From Halomonas salinarum (GTDB taxonomy: Bacteria > Pseudomonadota > Gammaproteobacteria > Pseudomonadales > Halomonadaceae): a stretch of 63,909 nucleotides of DNA. The position numbers and the translations under genes were made by a program. Shown here piece by piece: positions 9,252 through 20,642 of the stretch (positions are counted from its first letter, which is position 1; each line of letters opens with the position of its first letter). The notes under the pieces were generated by a model. The model was not told where the DNA came from, did not search any database, and saw nothing but the letters and a program-made list of their open reading frames with translations. Location of the stretch: assembly GCF_012062845.1 (NCBI RefSeq), contig NZ_WWNB01000021.1, positions 1 to 63,909 on the forward strand, in the 5' to 3' direction.

Positions 9252-9262
9252 TTGTCGACAAT
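9252..9262. promoter_or_regulatory. Operator palindrome 2 upstream of the prp promoter
   Basis: TTGTCGACAAT repeats the 11-base core of operator 1, 118 bases away on the far side of the prp promoter and 125 bases upstream of pabB. Two sites flanking one promoter would suit repression by looping or cooperative binding. A role at pabB cannot be excluded. Confidence 0.6.
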
Positions 9263-9386
9263 GTTAGCAGAGTTGACAGGGTAGCGCCGAGCACTTCCCC
9301 CTTCGTCAACGCTGAAGTCGAGAGAGATGGGACAAACGGCCTCATGCGGCCTAGAATGTGCCGCTCGTTGAAGAAAAGCGCACCCC

Positions 9387-10745
9387 ATGAGTTCACCGAT
9401 GGAAATCACGCCACTGCCCTACCGGCAGGACCCGCTGGGCTACTTCGCTCCCTTGCGCGAGCGGCGCGGCGCTGTATTGCTGGACAGCGGGCGCCCTCAA
9501 GGCCCAGGTGGGCGCTATGACATCATTAGTGCGGAACCACTAGCCCTGATGAGCGTCAGCCCCACCGGCGAGGTAAGCAGCGATAGCGACACACCACTAC
9601 CCAGGGATCCGGTCGCCGCCCAGAAATCACTGCTATCTCAGCTTGACGTCGAGGCACCAGAGAGCCATCTGCCCTTCCTCGGCGGCCTGATAGGCTATTG
9701 GAGTTACGACTTCGGCCGTTGCCTGGAGCCAATCCACGGCAAGGCCACGGATGTAGTGGAGCTACCATGGAGTCGCGTAGGCCTCTATGACTGGGCGATC
9801 ATTCAGGATCATGTCCGGGGCGAAAGCTTCCTGGTCGCCGACAAGAAACGGCGTGCCCAGGTGGAAGCGTGGCTGGCTATCGAACCGCCGACCATTACCC
9901 CTTTTACTATCACGGCCCCTTTTGCGGGCGAGCAGGATCGGAAGGGCTACGGTGAGCGTTTTCGCGCCGTACAGCACTACATCCATGCCGGAGACTGCTA
10001 CCAGATCAACCTGGCTCAGCGCTTCAGCGCCCCCTATCGGGGCGATTTATGGCAGGCCTACCTGAACCTCCGTGAGGCAACCCCCACGCCGTTCGCTGGC
10101 TACATGGCCTGGGAGGACAAGGCGGTACTATCACTATCGCCGGAGCGGTTCCTGCAATGTCACCAAGGACGTGTCGAGGCACGACCGATCAAGGGCACTC
10201 GCCCGCGTGGCGATACTCCCGAACAGGATGCCGCCCTGGCCAATGAGCTCAAGGCCAGCGCCAAGGATCGCGCCGAGAACGTGATGATCGTTGATTTGCT
10301 GCGCAACGACCTGGGACGGTCTTGCGCGCCGGGTAGTGTTAGAGTGCCGCAACTGTGCGGTTTGGAGAGCTACGCCAACGTGCACCACCTGGTCAGTGTG
10401 GTTGAGGGTCGCCTTGCCAATGACCAGACCCCTCTCGACATCCTGGCAGCCGCCTTTCCCGGCGGCTCGATCACTGGCGCGCCAAAGATTCGCGCCATGC
10501 AGATCATCGACGAACTCGAGCCCAGTCGACGCAGCGTCTACTGCGGCAGCCTTGGCTACATTGACCACCGCGGACACATGGACACCTCGATCGCCATTCG
10601 TACCGCGGTAGCCAGTGCCGGACAACTCCACCTCTGGGGCGGCGGCGGTCTGGTCGCAGACTCCGAGGAAAGCGCCGAATTCGCCGAGACGCTGGACAAG
10701 ATCCGTCACCTGCTGACGGCACTGAGCGATATTGCCCCCCAGTGA
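9387..10745 (+). CDS. pabB: Aminodeoxychorismate synthase component I PabB
   Basis: Converts chorismate with ammonia from a glutaminase partner to 4-amino-4-deoxychorismate, for folate synthesis. The 452 residues include an N-terminal anthranilate synthase-like domain and the chorismate-binding domain with [32 protein letters not shown] and GGGLVADS. The PIKGTRPRG lysine favours PabB over TrpE, and the true trpE lies elsewhere in the window. Starts at 9387 or 9399 are both possible; no strong ribosome site is seen. No pabA is adjacent, so TrpG may serve both enzymes, as in some bacteria (inference). Confidence 0.92.
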   Translation: MSSPMEITPLPYRQDPLGYFAPLRERRGAVLLDSGRPQGPGGRYDIISAEPLALMSVSPTGEVSSDSDTPLPRDPVAAQKSLLSQLDVEAPESHLPFLGGLIGYWSYDFGRCLEPIHGKATDVVELPWSRVGLYDWAIIQDHVRGESFLVADKKRRAQVEAWLAIEPPTITPFTITAPFAGEQDRKGYGERFRAVQHYIHAGDCYQINLAQRFSAPYRGDLWQAYLNLREATPTPFAGYMAWEDKAVLSLSPERFLQCHQGRVEARPIKGTRPRGDTPEQDAALANELKASAKDRAENVMIVDLLRNDLGRSCAPGSVRVPQLCGLESYANVHHLVSVVEGRLANDQTPLDILAAAFPGGSITGAPKIRAMQIIDELEPSRRSVYCGSLGYIDHRGHMDTSIAIRTAVASAGQLHLWGGGGLVADSEESAEFAETLDKIRHLLTALSDIAPQ

Positions 10746-10918
10746 GGCCATCGAGATCCCGGCTCTGGTTAGCACCAAGGATTCTAACCATCCTCCAGGG
10801 GCAATCATTTCGCTATATAAGAACCGAACCAATGGGTATTGGGGCTCCAGGCTGGCGATTTGCTAGGGTGACGCCATCATCGGAATTTGACCGGTTCCCC
10901 ATCATTTCAGGAGGCCCC

Positions 10919-11539
10919 ATGGACTTCGACATCGACGCTATCAACCGCGACCTCAGCCATGACCCCGAGGCGCTGACGCGCTGGGCGCTGAGTCTTAACA
11001 AACATGCTATCTGCACCACCAACTTCCGCCCCTTCGAGGCGGTCATCCTGCACATGGTGTCCCAGGTCCAGCCGGATATCCCTGTGGTGTGGATGGACTC
11101 GGGCTATAACACTGAAGCGACTTACCGCTTTGCCGATGACGTCATCAAGCGGCTGAATCTGAACCTGGTAAGTTACCTGCCCAAGCGTACCCGGGCCCAC
11201 CGCGAAGCGCTGGAAGGCGCCATGCCAACCATCGACGACCCGCGTCATACCGCCTTCACCGAGGAGGTAAAACTGGAACCCTTCTCGCGTGCACTGAGCG
11301 AAATGGCCCCGCAGGTGTGGCTGACCGCCCTTCGCGCCGAAGACACGCCCGAGCGGGCCAAGATGCAGCCGGTATCGGTCAACGACGATGGCCTGATCAA
11401 GGTCGCCCCAGTGCTGAACTGGACCGCCAAGGACATGTATGAGTACCTGGTAAAGCACGACCTGCCCAACAACTTTGACTACTTCGACCCCACCAAGGTA
11501 GAAGACAAGCGCGAGTGCGGGCTGCACCTCCAGCACTGA
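10919..11539 (+). CDS. Short PAPS reductase-like protein (CysH family)
   Basis: Members reduce 3'-phosphoadenylyl sulfate to sulfite with thioredoxin in sulfate assimilation. The 206-residue product has the adenine nucleotide alpha-hydrolase fold pattern (VVWMDSGYNTEATYRFAD, VWLTALRAEDTPERA) and ends with ECGLHLQH, which contains the catalytic cysteine motif of CysH. It lacks the paired-cysteine motifs that bind an iron-sulfur cluster in APS reductases. Compared with E. coli CysH (244 residues) the stretch before ECGLH is shortened and the usual SSFG phosphate loop reads CTTNFRP. Start ATG 10919 has CAGGAGG. Convergent cysB and nearby trxA fit a sulfur role; substrate is not certain. Confidence 0.75.
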   Translation: MDFDIDAINRDLSHDPEALTRWALSLNKHAICTTNFRPFEAVILHMVSQVQPDIPVVWMDSGYNTEATYRFADDVIKRLNLNLVSYLPKRTRAHREALEGAMPTIDDPRHTAFTEEVKLEPFSRALSEMAPQVWLTALRAEDTPERAKMQPVSVNDDGLIKVAPVLNWTAKDMYEYLVKHDLPNNFDYFDPTKVEDKRECGLHLQH

Positions 11540-11575
11540 CCCGTCAAGCGCTCCAAGACGACAGACAGATCCAAG

Positions 11576-11610
11576 AAGGCCCCGGCAGCACAAGCTGTCG
11601 GGGCCTTTCT
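11576..11610. terminator. Bidirectional terminator between cysH-like gene and cysB
   Basis: Arms AAGGCCCCGGCAG and CTGTCGGGGCCTT (one mismatch-type wobble) with a six-base loop, followed by TTTCT. It serves the gene on the left and, on the other strand, the convergent cysB. Confidence 0.8.
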
Positions 11611-11645
11611 GTATTTAGCTGGCGAAGGTGATCGACGTCGGTAAC

Positions 11646-12745
<1,100 letters not shown>

Positions 12746-12892
12746 AGAGCCCGGTGACAAGGCCAGATTATTGCATCTGGCTATCAGGGTAATTGCGGAT
12801 CAGGCATTTGCCAGCGGCCCTGGCGGCCGCTACCATCTGCCGACTACGCTTAAGAAGCGCGCGTTCAACGCGTAATGCAACGGGAGAATTAC

Positions 12893-13216
12893 ATGGCCAA
12901 CAACGTCGATGTCACCACCGCCAATTTCGAGCAGGAAGTTCTCAAGTCCGACAAACCGGTACTGCTGAAGTTCTGGGCACCCTGGTGCGGCCCCTGCAAG
13001 ATGATGGCACCGGTAGTGGACGAAGTCGCCGATGAGCGTGCCGACAATGTGAAGGTCGTGAGCGTGAACGTAGACGATGCGCCCGATATTGCCTCTGAGC
13101 ACGGCGTGCGCGGTGTCCCCACCGTGATGCTGTTCAAGTCTGGCGCCAAGGTGGCCTCGCTGGTGGGAGCACAGTCCAAGTCTCAGCTAGCACAATTTCT
13201 CGATCAGAACGCCTGA
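12893..13216 (+). CDS. trxA: Thioredoxin TrxA
   Basis: 107-residue cytosolic thioredoxin with the redox motif WCGPC and the cis-proline region GVPTVMLF. It is the electron donor for ribonucleotide reductase, methionine sulfoxide reductase and PAPS reductase, which makes its position beside cysB and a PAPS reductase-like gene sensible. The start ATG 12893 (MANNVDVTT) is preceded by GGGAG; an upstream in-frame ATG at 12875 has no ribosome site. A hairpin follows the gene, so it is probably transcribed alone. Confidence 0.97.
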   Translation: MANNVDVTTANFEQEVLKSDKPVLLKFWAPWCGPCKMMAPVVDEVADERADNVKVVSVNVDDAPDIASEHGVRGVPTVMLFKSGAKVASLVGAQSKSQLAQFLDQNA

Positions 13217-13244
13217 TCGCGAGCCAAGCCCTACCGCCTTATCC

Positions 13245-13273
13245 CCAACGCCCTGGCCATGCCGGGGCGTTGG
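13245..13273. terminator. Terminator after trxA
   Basis: Arms CCAACGCCC and GGGGCGTTGG around a loop, starting 28 bases after the trxA stop. The following GCATTT is only weakly T-rich. The facing permease gene ends about 100 bases further on. Confidence 0.6.
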
Positions 13274-13376
13274 CATTTGGGCACTTGGTTTCAATTTGGC
13301 TACCTGATTCAGGGTGCATTCACCAGATGCTTCCTTTTTCAGTCTCGCCTTTTGGGTCTACTCCCTGACGCAACAC

Positions 13377-14474
13377 TCATGAGTCGGCTGATGAGGCCTT
13401 TTTTTCCGCTGGCGGCACCACCGGACGCTCGTAGCCCGGCCCTAACAGACGAGCCATCCAGCGCGTCTGAGGATGACTATCGAGCGCAATTTTCAGCGTC
13501 ATCGTCAGCAGAACGGACAGCAACAACCCTGCCGTCCCTAGAATCCAGCCCCAGACCACCAGCGACAGGAAAGCCACAAAGGTCGAAAGCCCCAAAGCTC
13601 GCCCCATCACTCTTGGCTCGACAAGGTTGCCCATCACAAAATTGATGCCGAGAAAGCTTCCCGCCAATAGCGCCGCCGGAAATATCCCGCCCTGAGACGA
13701 TACCAACAGCAGTAGCACCGGCGGAATCGCCGCCAATACTGAGCCGATATTGGGAATATAGTTGAACCCAAAGGCCAGCGTTGCCCATAGCAGCGGAAAA
13801 TCGACACCGAGTATCTTGCAAGACAGCCATACCAGCACGCCCGTTACCAGACTGATAAGGGTCTTGACCGCCAGATACCGCTTGAGGGTCAGGCTGAACT
13901 CATTGAAACGTTGCAAGCTTGGCGCCGGATTCATCAACGCCTGGGACACTTTTTCCCGAAAGTTAAGGGTCTCAAAGAGCAGGAAAATGACCAGCAGCGC
14001 CACGATGACGCTTTGCATCAAGATATTGCCGACTTCACCCAGCAGCGCCGGAATCAACTGGGTGGCCTTGGTCGGGTCCAGCCACTCGGAGAAACGCTCG
14101 GGACGAATCGACACCCCCATCCCCGCCAGCCAGTTGAGGATGCCCAGATAATCATCATAGAGTTGTGACTCTAGCTCAGGCAGTGCCTCGATGAACGTAT
14201 TGACGCTATTGACCAACAACAGGCCTAGAAGACTCAGCAGCAAGCCGATCACCATCAAGGTCAACCACACCGACAGCCGCAAACCGACCCCGAGGCGGTG
14301 CAGCCAGTGCACCGGCGATGTGCATATCACGGCGATGAAAAGCGACAGCAGAAGGGGGACCAACAGACTGGAGCCTAGCTTCATGCCACCGATGATGACC
14401 ACCAGAGCAGCCAGCGCCAGCGTCAGGTTAAGCGGAATGGTACTTGCCGCCTCGTCGATATCCTTGTCGTTCAT
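13377..14474 (-). CDS. AI-2E family (TqsA/PerM-type) membrane permease
   Basis: 365-residue inner-membrane protein with about eight hydrophobic segments: a pair near residues 15-60, one near 70-95, and a cluster from about 160 to 340. The conserved segment GFNYIPNIGSVLAAIPPVLLLL and the GNLVEPRVMGRALGLS block are typical of the AI-2 exporter family. Members export autoinducer-2 or act as ion antiporters, so the substrate cannot be named. It is divergent from the SIMPL gene across 110 bases. Confidence 0.88.
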   Translation of the reverse strand: MNDKDIDEAASTIPLNLTLALAALVVIIGGMKLGSSLLVPLLLSLFIAVICTSPVHWLHRLGVGLRLSVWLTLMVIGLLLSLLGLLLVNSVNTFIEALPELESQLYDDYLGILNWLAGMGVSIRPERFSEWLDPTKATQLIPALLGEVGNILMQSVIVALLVIFLLFETLNFREKVSQALMNPAPSLQRFNEFSLTLKRYLAVKTLISLVTGVLVWLSCKILGVDFPLLWATLAFGFNYIPNIGSVLAAIPPVLLLLVSSQGGIFPAALLAGSFLGINFVMGNLVEPRVMGRALGLSTFVAFLSLVVWGWILGTAGLLLSVLLTMTLKIALDSHPQTRWMARLLGPGYERPVVPPAEKKASSADS

Positions 14475-14584
14475 GGGCCCTTCTCTGGAATCGCTTATGC
14501 TGGATGATGAAGGAAGTTTAACGACTCGCCACTCCCTTTACACAATCGTTGGGCAAAATGACGCCCAGACTACACGGAGGTTGC

Positions 14585-15439
14585 ATGTTTCCCCTATTAG
14601 CCAAGCAAACTCTGACAAGCCGCCAGTCACTGCACCAGCGCCTGTCTCAACATCGAAGCTCACATATGATGGCTGGCATAAGCCTGCTGGTGGCGGCCTG
14701 CCTATCAATCAGCGCCACCGCAGAAGCCCAGCAGCCGGCTGCACAGCAGTCACTTGAGCGACGACTCGAAGTATCAGCCCACCATACGCTCAACGTCGCA
14801 CCAGACATGGCCACTCTGAACGCTCGGCTGTGGGAGCGTACTCCGGCGCGCGCCGCCGACGCGGCCCGCGAGGCAGACCCGGAGGCACTCAAGGAGGCCC
14901 GCACGCGGCTGGAGGAGCGCATGGGCAAACTGATTCGCGTCCTTGAACAACAAGGCCTAGCTCGCGAAGCCATTCAGGCAGGCTCACTGTCCGTGCAACC
15001 GAACTACGTACAAGGCCCCGTCAATGCTGAGGGTCAGTCTGAGCGACAAGTACGCACCCAACTGACGCGCCCCATCACCTTGACCCTTGATGATCTCGAT
15101 GCCCTGCCCGACCTTCTCGATGCCTTGACCAGTGCAGGCGTCGACTCCCTGGACGGCGTCAGCTATGACCTCAAGGATCGCAGCGCGGCAAGCGATAAGG
15201 CGCTTGCGCTCGCCATCGACCGAGCCAAGGGCAAGGCGGCGCTGATGGCCGAGCGCCTGGATATCAACCTCGGGCGTGTACTGCTGGTCCAGGAAACGCA
15301 GATGCCGCGTTTCCAGCCACAGATGATGATGCGAAGCGCCGACGCTGCATCCAAGGAGATGAGCACGGAGTATCGCCCGGGCCAGATCGATATCGAGGCC
15401 GAGGTGGCCGTTCACTGGACCATCGCTGACACGCCATGA
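14585..15439 (+). CDS. Secreted SIMPL-domain (DUF541) protein
   Basis: 284 residues. After a 28-residue basic leader comes a hydrophobic signal-like segment (MAGISLLVAACLSISATAEA), then a SIMPL domain with LEVSAHHTLNVAPDMATLNA at its start and the duplicated alpha/beta organisation of the BP26/OMP28 family. Such periplasmic or outer-membrane proteins are linked to oxidative stress resistance but have no defined reaction. ATG 14585 is chosen because ACGGAGG lies 5-11 bases upstream; a later ATG pair at 14666 would give a conventional signal peptide but has no ribosome site. Confidence 0.8.
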   Translation: MFPLLAKQTLTSRQSLHQRLSQHRSSHMMAGISLLVAACLSISATAEAQQPAAQQSLERRLEVSAHHTLNVAPDMATLNARLWERTPARAADAAREADPEALKEARTRLEERMGKLIRVLEQQGLAREAIQAGSLSVQPNYVQGPVNAEGQSERQVRTQLTRPITLTLDDLDALPDLLDALTSAGVDSLDGVSYDLKDRSAASDKALALAIDRAKGKAALMAERLDINLGRVLLVQETQMPRFQPQMMMRSADAASKEMSTEYRPGQIDIEAEVAVHWTIADTP

Positions 15440-15462
15440 CGTGACCGAACGCCCCAGCGCAC

Positions 15463-15493
15463 AAGGCCCCGACGGATAACCGTCGGGGCCTTT
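15463..15493. terminator. Bidirectional terminator between SIMPL gene and serS
   Basis: Perfect arms AAGGCCCCGACGG and CCGTCGGGGCCTT with loop ATAA, then TT. The spacing suits both convergent genes. Confidence 0.8.
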
Positions 15494-15573
15494 GCAGTCA
15501 GATCACCGGTCAGGCAAACCGCACCTCAGGGGTAATCACTGGTGCAGAAGCGAACGCACGCCACCTAATGCAT

Positions 15574-16926
<1,353 letters not shown>

Positions 16927-17062
16927 TCACCACGCCAGCGCCGGCGTGCACCGCCCGGCAGGCTCCGGTAAAGTGGGCATATTCCCTTTTTACTGCCCAC
17001 GCCAGGACATCGATGGCGATGTCCGCCGGCCAGCGCAGCGATCCACGGTCTTATAGCGCCTC

Positions 17063-20000
17063 ATGATTGCACAACTGGACAGCCTTGCCCGACTCGACGC
17101 CGACTACCTGCGCTTCCTAAAGGCCCTTCGGGCCGAGGGATTCGACGGCGAGATCGCCCCTGATTATGCCAACCGCACAGTGCTGGCGACCGACAATTCG
17201 ATCTATCAGCGCCTGCCTCAGGCGGTGCTCTACCCCCGCCACGGTGAGGATCTCGTGCGCATTGCACGCCTTGCCGGCCAACGGGGCTACCGTCGCGTGG
17301 CACTCACGCCCCGTGGCGGCGGGACCGGCACCAATGGCCAGTCGCTGACAGATGGTCTGGTCGTCGATGTCTCCAAGCATATGAACGCCATCCTCGATAT
17401 CGATGTCGAGCGTCGCCATGTACGCGTGCAGGCCGGCGTGGTCAAGGACCAGCTCAATGCCGCCCTGAAGCCACATGGGCTCTTCTTTGCCCCAGAGCTA
17501 TCGACCTCCAACCGCGCGACCATCGGCGGCATGATCTCGACCGATGCCAGCGGCCAAGGCAGCTGCGAGTATGGCAAGACCCGTGATCACGTCCTCGAGC
17601 TCGACAGCATATTGATGGGCGGCGAGCGTCTCACCAGTCGACCCCTCGACGCCAAGGCGCTCGAGGGGGCGTGCGAGCGTGATGATCGGATCGGCGAGGT
17701 CCACCGCACGGCCCGCATGATCATCGACACCCAAGCCGGACTGATCGAAGCCAAGTTCCCCAAGCTCAATCGCTGCCTGACCGGCTATGACCTGGCGCAT
17801 CTCTATAACGACGAGCAGCAGTTCGACCTCAACAGCGTCTTGTGCGGCTCGGAGGGCTCGCTTGGCTTCCTCAACGAGGCCGTCCTCAATGTCCTGCCGA
17901 TCCCCAAGCACTCGACGCTGGTCAATGTGCGCTATTCGAGTTTCATGGATGCCCTGCGCGATGCCAAGGCGCTGATGGCAAGCGCTGCGGCACCCACTTC
18001 CATCGAGACGGTGGATGACAAGGTGCTCGGGCTTGCCATGCAGGACTTCGTCTGGGATAGCGTCGAGGAGTTCTTCCCGACCCCGGAAGCCGCAGCCTCG
18101 GTAGATGAGTCCGACACGGCGGTGGCGACCCGAACCGATACGGCGATCCGTGGCATCAACCTGATCGAATTCAACGCCGATGATGCCGAAGCACTCGAGG
18201 CACGCATTGCCGATTTCACTCACCACTTAGCGGCAGACGAAAGCGTAGAACGGCTCGGCTATACCCTGGCCCTTGGCCACGAGCAGATTCAGCGGATCTA
18301 TGCGATGCGCAAGCGTGCAGTGGGGCTGCTCGGCAACGTCCAGGGCGAGAAACGCCCGATTCCCTTCGTCGAGGACACCGCGGTGCCCCCGGAGCACCTG
18401 GCCGACTATATCGCCGAATTCCGAGCCGCCCTGGATGCTCGTGGGCTCGACTATGGCATGTTCGGCCATGTCGATGCCGGCGTACTGCATGTGCGCCCGG
18501 CCATCGACATGAAGGATCCCGCCCAGGAGGCGCTGATTCGCGAGATATCGGATGAGGTCGCCGACCTGACCCACAAGTATCACGGTCTCTTGTGGGGCGA
18601 GCATGGCAAGGGAGTGCGCTCGGAGTATGCGCCCAAGTTCTTTGGCGAGCTCTACCCAAGCCTGCAGCGCCTGAAGGCCGCCTTCGATCCGTATAATCAG
18701 CTTAATCCGGGCAAGATCGCCACACCGCTCTGCTCCTCTATCCCGCCCGGAACCGCGGGAAGCGCGCCCGATGCTGCGGAACCCGCTATCCGGCCCGACG
18801 ACGCGGATTCCTCAGACGGCCAAGCGGTAGCGTCTGAGGCGGCGAGCGTGGCGCCGCACGAGACCGCCGAACAGACGCTCAACTGGGTCGACCCTGGGCT
18901 CTTGACCATCGACGGCGTGCCGACCCGGGGCCAGCATGATCGCCAGATCGACGAACGGGTCTGGCAATCCCATGCCGCCGCGGTCTACTGCAACGGCAAC
19001 GGCGCCTGCTACAACTACGACCCCGATGACGCCATGTGCCCGTCCTTCAAGGCGACCCGCGAGCGGGTCCACTCGCCCAAGGGCCGCGCCAGCCTGATGC
19101 GTGAATGGCTGCGCCTGCAGGGCCAGGCCGGCACCGACGTGCTCGAGGAGTCGCGCAAGAAGAGAGACGAAGGCCTCCGGGGCTTCTTGCGCCACCTCCC
19201 CGCCCGCACCCGCAACACCTGGGCCAGGCACCGCGGGCAGGAGGACTTCTCCCATGAGGTCTACGACGCCATGGCCGGCTGCCTGGCCTGCAAGTCCTGC
19301 GCGGGTCAGTGCCCGATCAAGGTCAATGTGCCGGAATTCCGCTCCCAGTTCCTCGAGATCTACCACGGCCGCTACCTGCGTGCGCCACGGGACTATGTGA
19401 TCGGTAGCCTGGAATTTGTCGTGCCCTACCTCGCGCCGCTAGCACCGCTCTACAATGCGGCCCTCGACAACCGCCTGGTGGATCGTCTGTTATCTGGCCC
19501 CATCGGCATGGTCGACAGCCCCAAGCTGTCCCGAGCAAGCCTCAAGAAGCAACTCAGGGCCTGGGGCGTGGCGGAGGCCACCCCGACGGCGCTGGGGCTG
19601 CTCACCGACACGCAAAAGGCCAACAGCGTGATCCTGGTGCAGGATGCCTTTACCAGCTACTTCGAATCGAAGCTGGTGATGGACGTGGTCGAGCTGCTCT
19701 CGCGGCTCGATGTGAAGGTCTTCGTCGCGCCCTTCTCCCCCAATGGCAAGCCGCTCAACGTGCAGGGCTTCCTCGGCGCCTTCGAGCGCACCGCGCAGCG
19801 ACAGGCCCAAAGGCTCAAGAGTCTGGCAAGCTTCGGCGTGCCGCTGGTCGGCATCGACCCGGCGATGACCCTCACCTACCGCCAGGAGTACGTGAAGTCA
19901 CTGGGGCCAGACGCCGTGCCTGATGTGCTGATGCTTCAGGAGTGGCTGGTATCGATGGGCAACCGCCTCAAGCCGCGCGGCGTCACGCTACATGATCCCG

Positions 20001-20332
20001 GTTTCAAGCTACTCGCCCACTGCACCGAGAAGACCAATGCCCCAGGCTCACCCAAGGCCTGGCAGCAGGTCTTTGCCAGTTTCGGGCTGGAACTCGAGGT
20101 GCTGTCGAGCGGCTGCTGTGGCATGTCCGGCACTTACGGCCATGAGGCGCGAAACCTCGAGACCTCAAAAACCATCTATGCCCAGTCATGGCAGCCCAAG
20201 GTAGAAGATTCCACCAACGCCGGCCGCCTGCTGGCCACCGGCTATTCCTGCCGCAGCCAGGCCAAACGGCTGTCCGATACCGCGCTTGCTCACCCACTGC
20301 AAGGCCTCCTCGAAACACTGCGCAGCGCCTGA
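17063..20332 (+). CDS. ydiJ: YdiJ-type FAD and Fe-S D-2-hydroxyglutarate dehydrogenase
   Basis: Large cytosolic flavoprotein that oxidises D-2-hydroxyglutarate to 2-oxoglutarate in characterised YdiJ proteins; D-2-hydroxyglutarate is a side product of serine synthesis. The 1089 residues contain a PCMH-type FAD domain (ALTPRGGGTGTNGQS, ELSTSNRATIGGMISTDASG), the FAD-linked oxidase C-terminal domain (HGKGVRSEYAPKFFGE), a 4Fe-4S region with CLACKSCAGQCPIKV (first Cys 740), and a CCG-type domain with SGCCGMSGTYGHE. A low-complexity Ala/Asp/Ser linker at about 555-605 makes it some 70 residues longer than E. coli YdiJ. Function by family only. Confidence 0.87.
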   Translation: MIAQLDSLARLDADYLRFLKALRAEGFDGEIAPDYANRTVLATDNSIYQRLPQAVLYPRHGEDLVRIARLAGQRGYRRVALTPRGGGTGTNGQSLTDGLVVDVSKHMNAILDIDVERRHVRVQAGVVKDQLNAALKPHGLFFAPELSTSNRATIGGMISTDASGQGSCEYGKTRDHVLELDSILMGGERLTSRPLDAKALEGACERDDRIGEVHRTARMIIDTQAGLIEAKFPKLNRCLTGYDLAHLYNDEQQFDLNSVLCGSEGSLGFLNEAVLNVLPIPKHSTLVNVRYSSFMDALRDAKALMASAAAPTSIETVDDKVLGLAMQDFVWDSVEEFFPTPEAAASVDESDTAVATRTDTAIRGINLIEFNADDAEALEARIADFTHHLAADESVERLGYTLALGHEQIQRIYAMRKRAVGLLGNVQGEKRPIPFVEDTAVPPEHLADYIAEFRAALDARGLDYGMFGHVDAGVLHVRPAIDMKDPAQEALIREISDEVADLTHKYHGLLWGEHGKGVRSEYAPKFFGELYPSLQRLKAAFDPYNQLNPGKIATPLCSSIPPGTAGSAPDAAEPAIRPDDADSSDGQAVASEAASVAPHETAEQTLNWVDPGLLTIDGVPTRGQHDRQIDERVWQSHAAAVYCNGNGACYNYDPDDAMCPSFKATRERVHSPKGRASLMREWLRLQGQAGTDVLEESRKKRDEGLRGFLRHLPARTRNTWARHRGQEDFSHEVYDAMAGCLACKSCAGQCPIKVNVPEFRSQFLEIYHGRYLRAPRDYVIGSLEFVVPYLAPLAPLYNAALDNRLVDRLLSGPIGMVDSPKLSRASLKKQLRAWGVAEATPTALGLLTDTQKANSVILVQDAFTSYFESKLVMDVVELLSRLDVKVFVAPFSPNGKPLNVQGFLGAFERTAQRQAQRLKSLASFGVPLVGIDPAMTLTYRQEYVKSLGPDAVPDVLMLQEWLVSMGNRLKPRGVTLHDPGFKLLAHCTEKTNAPGSPKAWQQVFASFGLELEVLSSGCCGMSGTYGHEARNLETSKTIYAQSWQPKVEDSTNAGRLLATGYSCRSQAKRLSDTALAHPLQGLLETLRSA

Positions 20333-20642
20333 TGGCGAGGCCTACTCTGGCAGCACGGATCGTCAGGGTAGGCCTATAGCAAGCCCCCATAAGGCCGGAC
20401 AGCTCTGCAAGCTCAGACACGCGCATTCTCACAGCCCTGTAAGTCGTGAACACGACAGCCCCCGTATAACCTCATGCGTATCATTGGGTGCAACGCGAGC
20501 TATTTGATGCGGGATCATTTCTGTCTCCGAGTGAGGCGCTAGCGTCATTGTCACCAGAACACGTCGAACCCGATTAGGGTTTGCATGTGTCCTGCCACAC
20601 AGATAGGCTTCGCGGCTTTCTGAAACTCACCGGAGCATCCCC
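20333..20642. other. Intergenic region between ydiJ and antiporter
   Basis: 310 bases. A stem AGGCCTAC/GTAGGCCT at 20338-20375 follows the ydiJ stop and could end its message, though no T-tract follows. The remainder should hold the antiporter promoter, but I cannot point to a good -35/-10 pair. No small gene is evident. Confidence 0.4.

Noticed and set aside
20338..20375. Intrinsic terminator for ydiJ
   Set aside because: The stem is only eight bases with a 22-base loop and no T-tract, so it is mentioned under the intergenic region but not called as a terminator.
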